DNA from: Fusibacter sp. A1
Lineage (GTDB): Bacteria; Bacillota; Clostridia; Peptostreptococcales; Acidaminobacteraceae
Assembly: GCF_004125825.1 (NCBI RefSeq)
Contig: NZ_QQWI01000016.1
Span: 1-50,942, forward strand
DNA length: 50,942 nt
Reading direction: 5' to 3'
The notes beneath the pieces are model-generated. The model saw only the letters and a list, made by a program, of their open reading frames with translations. It was not told the DNA's origin and did not search any database. Each line of letters opens with the position of its first letter. Positions within the stretch are counted from its first letter, which is position 1. Made by a program: the position numbers and the translations under genes. This document shows, piece by piece, positions 18,575-26,970 of the stretch.

Positions 18575-19720
18575 CTACTTCTCAAAGAATAGCGAATCGT
18601 CTGGATTTCCAACAAGAACGATATCATCCGAATCAGGATCGCCGACGATCTCTCCCGGTTTGATCTCGTAGTCCCCCATCACGATCGCTCTGTGGACTTT
18701 AGCGCCTTTACCGATGCGGACTTTTGGAAAAATAACCGAATCTACGACTTCAGCATCCTTTTCCACAATGATTTCAGTGAACAGGATCGAGTGTTTGACT
18801 GTCCCCATGATCTCACATCCTTCATTCACCATCGCATCTTCCACTGTCGCTTCTTCACCGATATATTGAGGAGGCAGGTCTTCATTTTCCGAATAGATCC
18901 TCCAGTTGCTATCGTACAAGTCAAATTTATTGTTTCTGTCGAGCAGATCCATATTTCCATCCCAGAAGCTCTTTATCGTACCGACATCCTTCCAGTAGCC
19001 GTCAAAGATATAGCCGTAAAGGCTCATACCCGATTCCAGCATGTTCGGTATGATGTTCTTGCCGAAGTCGTGGTCCGAGGTGGGATCGATGTTGTCTTTG
19101 ATCAGCTGTTCACGAAGCGCCTTCCAGCTGAAGATATAGACACCCATCGAGGCGAGATTGCTCTTTGGATTTTCAGGTTTCTCATCAAACTCATAGATTT
19201 TAAGGTCATCATGCGTGTTGAGTATTCCAAATCGAGACGCTTCTTCCAACGGAACCTCTATCACACTGATTGTCACATCCGCGTTCTTATCCTGATGCGC
19301 TTTGAGCATTTTGGAGTAATCCATCTTATAGATATGGTCTCCTGATAGGACCAGCACGTATTCCGGATTGTACATTTCGATGAAATTGATATTCTCATAG
19401 ACTGCGTTCGCAGTTCCTAGATACCACTTTCCACCCTCAGCGGAGGTGTAGGGCGGCAAGACTCTCACCCCACCGTATCGTCTATCAAGATCCCACGGAA
19501 TACCTATGCCGACATGGCTGTTCAGCACAAGAGGCTGGTACTGGGTCAATATCCCTACCGTATCAATATTGCTGTTGGCGCAATTTGATAAGGTGAAGTC
19601 GATGATCCTATATTTTCCGCCGTATGGCACCGCCGGTTTAGCAACTTTCGTAGTCAGCGATTTAAGCCTGGCGCCTTGTCCTCCAGCCAGAATCATCGCT
19701 ATCATCTCTTTACGTTTCAT
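18575..19720 (-). CDS. glgC: Glucose-1-phosphate adenylyltransferase catalytic subunit GlgC
   Basis: A 381-residue enzyme that makes ADP-glucose from ATP and glucose 1-phosphate, the committed step of glycogen synthesis. Intact motifs are [14 protein letters not shown] (nucleotide loop), [25 protein letters not shown] (metal Asp) and [12 protein letters not shown] (sugar-phosphate region), then C-terminal hexapeptide repeats. The start ATG overlaps the glgB stop as ATGA, giving translational coupling. Confidence 0.95.
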   Translation of the reverse strand: MKRKEMIAMILAGGQGARLKSLTTKVAKPAVPYGGKYRIIDFTLSNCANSNIDTVGILTQYQPLVLNSHVGIGIPWDLDRRYGGVRVLPPYTSAEGGKWYLGTANAVYENINFIEMYNPEYVLVLSGDHIYKMDYSKMLKAHQDKNADVTISVIEVPLEEASRFGILNTHDDLKIYEFDEKPENPKSNLASMGVYIFSWKALREQLIKDNIDPTSDHDFGKNIIPNMLESGMSLYGYIFDGYWKDVGTIKSFWDGNMDLLDRNNKFDLYDSNWRIYSENEDLPPQYIGEEATVEDAMVNEGCEIMGTVKHSILFTEIIVEKDAEVVDSVIFPKVRIGKGAKVHRAIVMGDYEIKPGEIVGDPDSDDIVLVGNPDDSLFFEK

Positions 19721-21585
19721 TCCTTTACTCCTTTCAGCTTATCTTTAGGTTTAAGTAAAATCGCCCCTAGCGGTGGCAATGTTATTCTGACTTCAAACTC
19801 CTCACCGATCTTTCGCGATTTGATCGGTTGATTGTTGAGAATCCCTGAACCGTAGAACAGTTTGTCATCCGAATTGAAGATTTCAAAATAATCCGTTTCC
19901 TCTACGACTTTAAGCGGATAGGATTCCCTCACTACAGGTGTGAAGTTGAAGACCGCAATCACGTAATTCCCAAGCTTGTCTTTTCGCTTAAATGCGATAA
20001 TGCTCTCACTCGAATTGTCAAATTCGATCCATTCGAATCCACTGTATTCATGCTCCACCTGATGCAGTTGCGGCAACGTCTTATATAGATGGTTGACCGC
20101 TTTAAAACAGGTATTGAAACCGCGATGTCCCTCAAACTCAAGCAAATGCCAGTCCAGCTGATCCCATTCGTTCCATTCGATGAACTGAGCGAACTCATTC
20201 CCCATGAAATTAAGCTTTTTTCCAGGGTGGAAATGCTGATAGGCGATCATGAGTCTTAAGTTAGCAAACTTTTTCCAGTAATCTCCAGGCATCTTGCCGA
20301 TCAGCGACTTCTTGCCGTGTACTACCTCGTCATGCGACAAGGGCAGCATGAAATTCTCACTGAAGGCATAATAGATTGAAAAGGTCAGGGCCTCGTGGTG
20401 GAACTTCCGTCCTAGAGGATCCGTCTCCATATATTTGAGCGTATCATGCATCCAACCCATATTCCATTTCAGGTTGAATCCCAACCCGCCGTCATGAACC
20501 GGTCTTGTCACAAGCGGAAATGCCGAGGATTCCTCTGCAATCATCAAGACGTTCTTATGTAGTCCGAAAATTGTAGTATTGAGCTGCTGCAGAAAACGTA
20601 CCGCATCGTCGTTGATATCCTTTTCACTGTAGATATCATAACGCCCGGTTGCCATATGCTTGTGCAACATATAGGCTACAGCATCCACTCTGAGACCGTC
20701 GACATGAAAGGTATCCAGCCAGAAGTTCGCGTTGCTGATTAGAAACGCCCTTACCTCGGGTCTGCCATAGTCAAAGTTCATCGTGCCCCATTCGATGTTT
20801 TCCCTTAAGATCGGGTCCGAGGGTTCATAAAGGGGACTTCCATCATAAATGGCTAGTCCGTGGGCGTCCTTGCAATAGTGTCCAGGAACCCAGTCCAAGA
20901 TGACTCCGAGTCCCGCCTTATGGCATTCATCGACGAATCTCATCAAATCGTGTGGCGATCCATACCTGCTGGTCACAGCGAAATAACCTGTTATCTGGTA
21001 TCCCCAGGAACCGTCATAGGGATGTTCCATGATGGGCATCAGTTCGAGATGAGTAAAACCGTGCTCCAGCGCATAGGGAATCAGCTCATCGGCCAGTTCC
21101 TTATAATTCAACCAGCGGTTCCCGTCCCTTTTCCAGGAGGATAGGTTCACTTCATAAATTGAAATCGGTTTTTCCAAGATATTTCCGCTGGCACGCTCCT
21201 TCATCCACGGTTCATCGGTCCAGTCGTAAGGTGTCATCGGATACACCATGGAAGCGGTATCCGGTCTGACCTCTGCATGATAGGCGAAGGGATCTGATTT
21301 CATGAGAACTTTTCCATTTTCAGTAAAAATCTCGAATTTGTAGATCGCGTATGCTTCCACACCTTTGATATCAAGGCTCCATACACCTTCAGGACTTATT
21401 CGCTTCATCGAATGGAACTTACCGTCCCACTGATTGAAATCGCCGACAACCCTGACCTCTTTTGCGTGAGGCGCCCAAGTGGTGAAAGTGACTCCGGTTT
21501 TATGTATCTGAGCACCCATAAAATGATGTACGTGCGTATGTGTTCCTTCGTGGAATAAATATCGGTCCATTTCTGTAATTTGCAT
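19717..21585 (-). CDS. glgB: 1,4-alpha-glucan branching enzyme
   Basis: A GH13 enzyme that creates alpha-1,6 branches in glycogen. An N-terminal CBM48 region ([20 protein letters not shown]) precedes the catalytic barrel, which shows [12 protein letters not shown] (nucleophile Asp), [10 protein letters not shown] (acid/base Glu) and [10 protein letters not shown]. The open frame extends to 21648, but the ATG at 21585 ([11 protein letters not shown]) has GGGGAG at proper spacing. The region upstream of it lacks family similarity, so 21585 is chosen, giving 622 residues. It is the first gene of the six-gene glg unit. Confidence 0.93.
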   Translation of the reverse strand: MQITEMDRYLFHEGTHTHVHHFMGAQIHKTGVTFTTWAPHAKEVRVVGDFNQWDGKFHSMKRISPEGVWSLDIKGVEAYAIYKFEIFTENGKVLMKSDPFAYHAEVRPDTASMVYPMTPYDWTDEPWMKERASGNILEKPISIYEVNLSSWKRDGNRWLNYKELADELIPYALEHGFTHLELMPIMEHPYDGSWGYQITGYFAVTSRYGSPHDLMRFVDECHKAGLGVILDWVPGHYCKDAHGLAIYDGSPLYEPSDPILRENIEWGTMNFDYGRPEVRAFLISNANFWLDTFHVDGLRVDAVAYMLHKHMATGRYDIYSEKDINDDAVRFLQQLNTTIFGLHKNVLMIAEESSAFPLVTRPVHDGGLGFNLKWNMGWMHDTLKYMETDPLGRKFHHEALTFSIYYAFSENFMLPLSHDEVVHGKKSLIGKMPGDYWKKFANLRLMIAYQHFHPGKKLNFMGNEFAQFIEWNEWDQLDWHLLEFEGHRGFNTCFKAVNHLYKTLPQLHQVEHEYSGFEWIEFDNSSESIIAFKRKDKLGNYVIAVFNFTPVVRESYPLKVVEETDYFEIFNSDDKLFYGSGILNNQPIKSRKIGEEFEVRITLPPLGAILLKPKDKLKGVKE

Positions 21586-21865
21586 CTCACATCTCCCCAT
21601 ATAATTTATGTTCAAACGTACAGTATCCACTGTCTTAATTGATACCACAATAATAACCAGTTAAGCGTAAAAGCAGTAAAAACAATAATTCTTTCCCTTC
21701 CCCCCTTAGCTTACAGAAAATTCGCATAAAGTTGAAGGGGTTTTGAGTAATTTTCTCGCAATTTCGACAATTATTTTCATAGTTTTCCCGGTTCTCAACT
21801 ATTGCAATTACGTATTTCTATTTATTTCAGGAAAGAAAACGATTTCCTTTTCCTGCCGTTTATAG

Positions 21866-21907
21866 CAATAAAAAAAGCCCTCTTGACCGAGCGGTTCAGA
21901 AAGCCTT
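21866..21907 (-). terminator. Imperfect terminator-like hairpin
   Basis: On the minus strand an imperfect stem built around ACCG/CGGT, with GCTTT/GGGC-like outer pairing, is followed by a run of seven T. It lies just beyond the stronger terminator at 21932-21955 and may serve as a backup. Confidence 0.4.
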
Positions 21908-21931
21908 TCAGTTTAACTTATTCTATTAAAA

Positions 21932-21955
21932 AAGCCGTCTCCACCGAGACGGCTT
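21932..21955 (-). terminator. Intrinsic terminator downstream of the CD3324-type gene
   Basis: A perfect 10-base stem (AAGCCGTCTC and its complement, loop CACC) is followed on the minus strand by a T run. It is 130 bases past the stop of the small HTH gene. Confidence 0.8.
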
Positions 21956-22085
21956 ACTAGACCCTTAATGAGTCATCACCTTATTCATCATTTTTTGCCA
22001 TCTCCTTTCTTGGTGAGAATGTTTGATCGATCAACTACATTATCGCCTCTTCGCAGGTAACTGTCAAAACCTAGAATAATTATAA

Positions 22086-22343
22086 TCAAGATTTCACAAT
22101 TTTACGAATACTCGACTCAGATAAGAAGTGTTTCTGCGATAATTCTTTGATCGAGATTCCAGCAACATAGTCAGCGTGAATTTCGCTGTTTCTCATTGCC
22201 AGTTTTGATTTTGTTCCACTTTTTTCACCCCAACCTATTCTATCGATACCAGATGGGATGTAAATCATGCAACCGTTAACGTATTCCTGAAGCGCCTCTA
22301 ATAGGTGATCCGGCAATACGTCCTTTCCGTTCAAGTACTGCAT
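22086..22343 (-). CDS. CD3324-family small HTH protein
   Basis: An 85-residue protein with an N-terminal segment MQYLNGKDVLPDHLLEALQEYV and a C-terminal helix-turn-helix (GISIKELSQKHFLSESSIRKIVKS). This layout fits the CD3324 family of clostridial proteins, which resembles the Mor transcription-activator fold; their targets are not known. IYIPSGIDRIGWGEKSG is the conserved middle. AAGGAGG precedes the ATG. DNA binding is inferred from the HTH only. Confidence 0.8.
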   Translation of the reverse strand: MQYLNGKDVLPDHLLEALQEYVNGCMIYIPSGIDRIGWGEKSGTKSKLAMRNSEIHADYVAGISIKELSQKHFLSESSIRKIVKS

Positions 22344-22429
22344 GGTAAGCCTCCTTAGTGTATTGTGTGTTTTGTCTGATTATTCTTACCAATGTAACCA
22401 CCTCCTTTTCAAATTTTAAGTTCTTTAAT

Positions 22430-22457
22430 ATTATACCATAGGTTTCTCAATTGAAAA
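22430..22457 (-). promoter_or_regulatory. Promoter of the CD3324-type gene
   Basis: On the minus strand TTTTCA (22452-22457) and TATAAT (22430-22435) are spaced by 16 bases, and the -10 is extended (TGGTATAAT). The leader to the start codon is about 80 bases and contains a GGAGG 8 bases before a TTG that may or may not be used. Confidence 0.55.
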
Positions 22458-22495
22458 TTACAATAATATGACAAATATTCAGTTTTATCAAACAA

Positions 22496-23173
22496 TTACA
22501 TCAATCCGCTAAGCAGTCGATTGAAAATGATCATAAAAATGGTGTAGCCGATCATGAATCCAAAAGTGATCAGCACATGTAATGTTTTCGTGCCCGACAG
22601 AAAATGTCGATCGTTGTCGATGATATGAAACGCTTCCACAGGTCTGAGGATCAAGTCGAGTATGTTTGTTGCGAGCATCACCATGATGATGAGCTTATAC
22701 CCAAGATCTATCCATGTGACCGCCAGTTGAAGGTATTCGCTTCTAACGGAGCTGTCAAACAGGACGTTCATGATTTCATTGTCCACCAGTGATTTTCCGA
22801 GTACTGCGACAAGTGCCAATACGAAGACGGCGACAAATAATACGATAAAACGTAAGAATGTAGAGGATTCCATCCGACTCTTGGCCATAAGCACCTTCAT
22901 GATCGGGTAGATGCCGTTCGACTTAACTACCGAGTATGCCTTGACATCCATTTTTTCAATATCTTCAGGCATGATTCTCCAGATCGTCCTTCCAATTTCT
23001 ATCAACATGACTTCGGTACCTATTTTTACATAACCAAGATATCCATCCTTCTCGCCCTTAGTAAGCGATTCGAGATAAATGACTTCCCCACTTTTCAAAG
23101 TGATGTTCACAGCATAGCTCTTATTGTCCTTAACAGGCTCCAACTGGTCAATGATATTGTTTTTTATTTTCAT
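22496..23173 (-). CDS. Unknown membrane protein with N-terminal cytoplasmic domain
   Basis: A protein of about 225 residues that I do not recognise. Residues 1-95 are soluble and rich in beta-prone segments (YAVNITLKSGEVIYLESL, TEVMLIEIGRTIWRI). Four hydrophobic segments follow (about 106-128, 145-160, 161-180 and 200-222), with a charged loop between the third and fourth. The open frame has a TTG four codons further upstream, but the ATG at 23173 has GGAGG five bases before it and is preferred. It lies alone between the small HTH gene and a divergent exporter pair. Confidence 0.7.
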   Translation of the reverse strand: MKIKNNIIDQLEPVKDNKSYAVNITLKSGEVIYLESLTKGEKDGYLGYVKIGTEVMLIEIGRTIWRIMPEDIEKMDVKAYSVVKSNGIYPIMKVLMAKSRMESSTFLRFIVLFVAVFVLALVAVLGKSLVDNEIMNVLFDSSVRSEYLQLAVTWIDLGYKLIIMVMLATNILDLILRPVEAFHIIDNDRHFLSGTKTLHVLITFGFMIGYTIFMIIFNRLLSGLM

Positions 23174-23494
23174 TAGTTCCTCCAAATTTCGATGATTATT
23201 GCATGTTATGTGACAAGTATGGGTAACTTATTGATAACCTTTTTTAACCGATATAATCTATAAATCTCATATTTGTTTCAAAAGACACCTGATTAGATTT
23301 TAAACCATTTCATCATTCTGATAACGTTTCCCTCCGATTTGTTTCCAAATCTTAATCTTAGCCCATTTACAAACATATGATTAGGATTATACTTGAGGAA
23401 ACAGCATCATTTCACGGAGAAATGGAATCAACATCATGCAATTAGTTCTTATCAATGAATGACAACCGTTCCACTAATTAAGAAAGGGCTTGAT
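23174..23494. other. Divergent intergenic region
   Basis: This region of 321 bases separates the unknown minus-strand membrane gene from the threonine/serine exporter gene. It contains the exporter promoter at 23366-23393 and is otherwise AT-rich without a recognisable gene or RNA. Confidence 0.5.
23366..23393 (+). promoter_or_regulatory. Promoter of the threonine/serine exporter pair
   Basis: TTTACA (23366-23371) and TATACT (23388-23393) are spaced by 16 bases, about 100 bases upstream of the first start codon. Confidence 0.55.
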
Positions 23495-24268
23495 ATGCCG
23501 GATACATTAAAAGCAAAACTCATCATGAACACAGCCCTTCTTGCGGGAAAAACCATGCTCGAAAACGGAGCTGAAACCTACAGGGTGGAAGAAACAGTCG
23601 AAAAAATGTGCAGCTCACAGTCCTTTACCGATACCCACTGTTTTTGTGTGCCAACAGGGATTTTCTTTTCAGGAACCTATCAGGATGAGGAGTACACCTT
23701 TATCAGAAGAGTGAAGACAACAAGAATCGACTTGGAAGTCATCGCGATGGTCAATCAGTTCTCACGCAACTTCACTTCAGGTCTGATGACACTCGAGGAA
23801 GCTCAAGAACGTTTGAAAAACATCGCGTCCACACCCAAGTTTCCCATGTATGTCAGAATGATCTTCAGCGGTGTCGCGGCAGGCTTCTTCGCGATGATCT
23901 TCGGAGGTTCCTTCAATGAGTTCGTCGGTGCCTTCCTCACGGGATTTCTTGCAATCGGGATTATCGACATATCCAACTTCAGAATCCAGTCCTATTTTAT
24001 CAAACATATGTTAGCAGGTTTTTCCATCGGAATCATCGCTATAACCTGCGCCTACCTGATGCAGTGGGGTCATCTTTCTCTTGACGAGGATATCGTCATT
24101 ATCGGCGGACTCATGCCTTTTGTTCCGGGTGTCGCCATGACAAATGCCCTCAGGGATACTATCTCAGGCGATTTCATCTCTGGTGTCTCAAAACTGTCAG
24201 AGGCAATCATCATCGCTGTCGCTATAGCGATCGGCGTCGGTATCGCTCTCAATCTTGTGACTATTTAG
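23495..24268 (+). CDS. Threonine/serine exporter family protein, N-terminal half (ThrE/YjjP type)
   Basis: A membrane protein of about 257 residues of the ThrE (DUF1212) family. The N-terminal cytoplasmic part carries AGKTMLENGAETYRVEETV and THCFCVPTGIFFS, typical of the family. Five hydrophobic helices follow, including GGLMPFVPGVAMTNALRD. Split ThrE systems (YjjP plus YjjB) export small amino acids or dicarboxylates such as succinate, so the substrate is open. The frame opens at 23459, but the ATG at 23495 has AAAGGG about eight bases upstream. The partner gene starts 9 bases after the stop. Confidence 0.85.
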   Translation: MPDTLKAKLIMNTALLAGKTMLENGAETYRVEETVEKMCSSQSFTDTHCFCVPTGIFFSGTYQDEEYTFIRRVKTTRIDLEVIAMVNQFSRNFTSGLMTLEEAQERLKNIASTPKFPMYVRMIFSGVAAGFFAMIFGGSFNEFVGAFLTGFLAIGIIDISNFRIQSYFIKHMLAGFSIGIIAITCAYLMQWGHLSLDEDIVIIGGLMPFVPGVAMTNALRDTISGDFISGVSKLSEAIIIAVAIAIGVGIALNLVTI

Positions 24269-24277
24269 GAGGCTTCC

Positions 24278-24706
24278 ATGTTACTTAATGTCTTGTTCGC
24301 ATTTCTTTCCACCTTAGGTTTTGCTGTGCTTTTCAACATCCCCAGAAAATATCTTTTATGGGCCAGTACTACAGGAGCCACAGGATGGCTCGTTTACCTT
24401 GTAACCCTCAACATGAACGACAGCCTCTTGATAGCAAGCTTCTTTGGAGGGCTTGCCGTAGGTATCACCGGCGAAATGCTGGCGAGAATCCTAAGGCAGC
24501 CAGCGACACTTTTTGTCGTCCCTGGTATCATTCCGCTAGTCCCTGGTTACGGAATTTACTATACCATGTTAAAAATAATTCAAAAGGATTACACACAGGC
24601 CGTCTCTGTAGGATTCGAGGCGCTACTGATCGCCATCGCCATCGCAAGTGCGATCATCATCGCGTCCACACTGGGCCGGGTGATGAAAGAATGGCTGAAG
24701 GTTTAG
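24278..24706 (+). CDS. Threonine/serine exporter family protein, C-terminal half (ThrE_2/YjjB type)
   Basis: A 142-residue all-helical membrane protein with about four helices and the conserved VVPGIIPLVPGYGIYYTML segment of the ThrE_2 (DUF3815) family. It would assemble with the protein encoded just upstream to form the full transporter. GGAGG precedes the ATG, and a strong terminator follows. Confidence 0.85.
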   Translation: MLLNVLFAFLSTLGFAVLFNIPRKYLLWASTTGATGWLVYLVTLNMNDSLLIASFFGGLAVGITGEMLARILRQPATLFVVPGIIPLVPGYGIYYTMLKIIQKDYTQAVSVGFEALLIAIAIASAIIIASTLGRVMKEWLKV

Positions 24707-24748
24707 TAACCGTCTGATTCTACACTGGTCCAACTAATCTCTGCAAAA

Positions 24749-24791
24749 AAAAGAAAACGTTAGCGGAACTCTTTCGCTAACGTTTTCTTTT
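24749..24791. terminator. Bidirectional terminator between the exporter and the M3 peptidase
   Basis: A perfect 17-base inverted repeat (right arm CGCTAACGTTTTCTTTT, loop of nine) has T and A runs at its ends, between convergent genes. Confidence 0.92.
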
Positions 24792-24820
24792 GCCCTTTGG
24801 ATCACCTCAGACAGGCCGGT

Positions 24821-26515
24821 TTAGAATTTGCTGTCATCGATACTGCTAAGATACTCTACCACGTCAGTAGCGATCGTTCTTAAGGTATCTTTTTCAAACG
24901 GCTGCTTCAGTCCAGCATCCGCAACCAGCTGCGTGAAAGGCTGGCTTCCGCCCTGCTTGCAGAGGTTCAGATAATCCGAAAATGCTGTGTCCCTATCTAG
25001 GTTTGCCTTCTGCCAAAACTGAAACGCGCAGACCGCCGCCAGGGTATAGTCGATGTAATAGAAGGGATCCTTGAAGATATGACCTTGTCTAAACCAGTAG
25101 GTTCCAGACTCCAGGAACTCATGTCCATCATAATCCTTGTGAGGCAGATACTCTTTTTCAAGTGTGCGCCATGTGTCGTTTCTCTCTTTTGGCGTCGCAT
25201 ATGGATGTTCATACACCCAGTGCTGGAAGTGATCGACCAGCACTCCGTAAGGGATGAACTTGATCGCTTCTGACATATGCGTGTAATAGTATTTTTCCGT
25301 GTCCTCTTTAAAAAAGGAGTTCATCCAAGGATAAGTTAAAAACTCCATGCTCATCGAATGGATCTCACATGCTTCAAGCGTCGGCCACAGGTATTCAGGA
25401 ACTTGGTGATGCCTGCTTTCATAAACCTGAAAGGCGTGTCCCGCTTCATGGGTAAGCACATCGATATCGCCCATGGTTCCATTGAAGTTCGAAAAGATGA
25501 AAGGCGCCTGATAATCAGGGATATAGGTGCAGAATCCACCACCCGCTTTTGAAGGTTTCGCCACAAGATCCATTAGTTCGTTGTCTATCATATGGTCGAT
25601 AAAGACACCCGTCTCCGAAGACAGTTCATGGTACATGGTTCTTCCCTGCTCGACTATCCAGTCCGGATCTCCTTTTGGAGTGGGGTTTCCAGAAGTGAAA
25701 CTAAGTCCTATGTCGTAAAACTTAAGCGCATCGATTGACAGCCTAGCCGCTTGTTTTTGATAAAGTGTAGTCATGTTAGGTACCAAATGGTCTCTCACGC
25801 TTTCTCTGAAGACACGCACATCCCCATGATCGTAATCCGTTCGTGACAGTCTGTCATACGCTAGGCCGATAAAGTTATCATATCCAAGTTTTAAGGCGAT
25901 CTGATGACGCAGCTTTACCATCTCATCAAAAATGGTATTGAACTCCTGCGACTTCTCTTCTATCGCAGACTCCATCGCATAGTATGCCTCTTTTCTTTTC
26001 TCTCTATCGACCACTTCCAAATAAGGACCTATCTGAGAGAGATTCAACTTCTTGTTGTCATAGTCGATCTCGATGCTGGTCCGTAATTTCGTGTATTCCG
26101 TTGAAAGTCTGTTTTCTTTTGCCAGATCCTCTAGTATCTCATCCTTAAAGGTTCTCAGCTTCACAGCCGCCAGATTGAATAAGTGGTCACCAAGTCTTTC
26201 TCTTAACTCATCACGCATGGGATCGCCTACAAGGGACTGATAGTAGGTCGTCACTGCACGCTGATAAAAGGGACTGATCGTATCAAAGTGGTTCACTTGC
26301 GCTTCGTAAAATTCGTCTGACGTGTCAATCACATGCCTTACATGGGCTAGATTCTCCATGGTTTCAAAGTGATTGCGCTCTTTGTTGATTCTATCGATGG
26401 CACTTAATTTATCCTCAACAGTATTGGCCGTCTCAAAAAGCTTCAGTTCCTTATCAAACTCCTTCTGCCATTTGTCGATATCAATTTTCATATACTTCAT
26501 TTCATTGAATTTCAT
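24821..26515 (-). CDS. M3 family oligoendopeptidase
   Basis: A cytosolic zinc peptidase of the M3 family (PepF/M3B-like) that degrades short peptides. The zinc motif HEAGH is in DVLTHEAGHAFQVYESR. The third ligand is probably the glutamate of EACEIHSMSMEF, about 25 residues on. At 564 residues with no signal peptide, its length matches the M3 oligoendopeptidase F-related clostridial group. It is monocistronic with GGAGG upstream. Which peptides it cuts cannot be told. Confidence 0.9.
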   Translation of the reverse strand: MKFNEMKYMKIDIDKWQKEFDKELKLFETANTVEDKLSAIDRINKERNHFETMENLAHVRHVIDTSDEFYEAQVNHFDTISPFYQRAVTTYYQSLVGDPMRDELRERLGDHLFNLAAVKLRTFKDEILEDLAKENRLSTEYTKLRTSIEIDYDNKKLNLSQIGPYLEVVDREKRKEAYYAMESAIEEKSQEFNTIFDEMVKLRHQIALKLGYDNFIGLAYDRLSRTDYDHGDVRVFRESVRDHLVPNMTTLYQKQAARLSIDALKFYDIGLSFTSGNPTPKGDPDWIVEQGRTMYHELSSETGVFIDHMIDNELMDLVAKPSKAGGGFCTYIPDYQAPFIFSNFNGTMGDIDVLTHEAGHAFQVYESRHHQVPEYLWPTLEACEIHSMSMEFLTYPWMNSFFKEDTEKYYYTHMSEAIKFIPYGVLVDHFQHWVYEHPYATPKERNDTWRTLEKEYLPHKDYDGHEFLESGTYWFRQGHIFKDPFYYIDYTLAAVCAFQFWQKANLDRDTAFSDYLNLCKQGGSQPFTQLVADAGLKQPFEKDTLRTIATDVVEYLSSIDDSKF

Positions 26516-26563
26516 TTAAACCTCCTTGGTATCTCCTAAAGTCTTACCTCTTCTATTACACCG

Positions 26564-26575
26564 TTAAGCGCTTAA
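26564..26575. promoter_or_regulatory. Palindrome in the peptidase-ferredoxin divergent region
   Basis: The perfect palindrome TTAAGCGCTTAA lies about 50 bases upstream of the M3 peptidase start and about 85 upstream of the ferredoxin start. It could be an operator; a palindrome of this length may also occur by chance. Confidence 0.25.
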
Positions 26576-26660
26576 GCTGTCAAGCACGCTCTTATAAATC
26601 CAGTGTTTATTTCAATTGAAATCGGGTATCAGTTACTAAAACATACCTAAAGGAGCTATT

Positions 26661-26930
26661 ATGTCAAAAGTCAGATTTATCACATCGGTCAAAGCGAAAA
26701 AAAGTACACCTCTACTAAAGCTATCGAAAAAGGCCGACATCGAAATCAAAACATCCTGTTTGAAAGGAAAATGCGGAAAATGCGTCATTAAGGTCAAAGG
26801 GGATGTCTCAGAACCCACCAAAAATGAAATCCGCACACTCGGCAAGGAAAAAATCGACAAAGGATACCGCCTAGCCTGCGAGGTTGAAGTGACAGGTGAT
26901 GTCGATATTCATATTCCCTGTAAAAAATGA
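26661..26930 (+). CDS. 2Fe-2S ferredoxin
   Basis: An 89-residue protein with the plant-type 2Fe-2S ligand spacing CX4CX2C (SCLKGKCGKCVIKV) and a fourth cysteine in YRLACEVEV. It is an electron carrier; partners are not evident from its neighbours, which face away or converge. AAAGGAG lies before the ATG, and a terminator follows within a few bases of the stop, so it is a single-gene unit. The very lysine-rich composition is notable. Confidence 0.88.
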   Translation: MSKVRFITSVKAKKSTPLLKLSKKADIEIKTSCLKGKCGKCVIKVKGDVSEPTKNEIRTLGKEKIDKGYRLACEVEVTGDVDIHIPCKK

Positions 26931-26934
26931 ATCT

Positions 26935-26967
26935 AAAAACACACCTTTTAAATCAAGGTGTGTTTTT
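26935..26967. terminator. Bidirectional terminator between ferredoxin and ppk
   Basis: A 13-base perfect inverted repeat (right arm AAGGTGTGTTTTT, loop of seven) has T runs on both strands between convergent genes. Confidence 0.92.
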
Positions 26968-26970
26968 TTA

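Larger units (their letters stand above)
21586..22085. other. 500-base non-coding region upstream of the glg operon
   Basis: No supported gene. The glgB side contains AT-rich sequence that must hold the glg promoter, but no good -35/-10 pair stands out. A hairpin-prone segment lies at about 21829-21856 (CAGGAAA and TTTCCTG arms). Two terminator-like structures facing the minus strand occupy about 21866-21955. The stretch 21960-22085 shows nothing recognisable. Confidence 0.5.

Noticed and set aside
22276..22392. Possible 38-codon leader peptide starting with TTG after a GGAGG, overlapping the CD3324-type gene
   Set aside because: It runs into the real gene in another frame, has no recognisable composition, and the true start has its own AAGGAGG. 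Probably chance.
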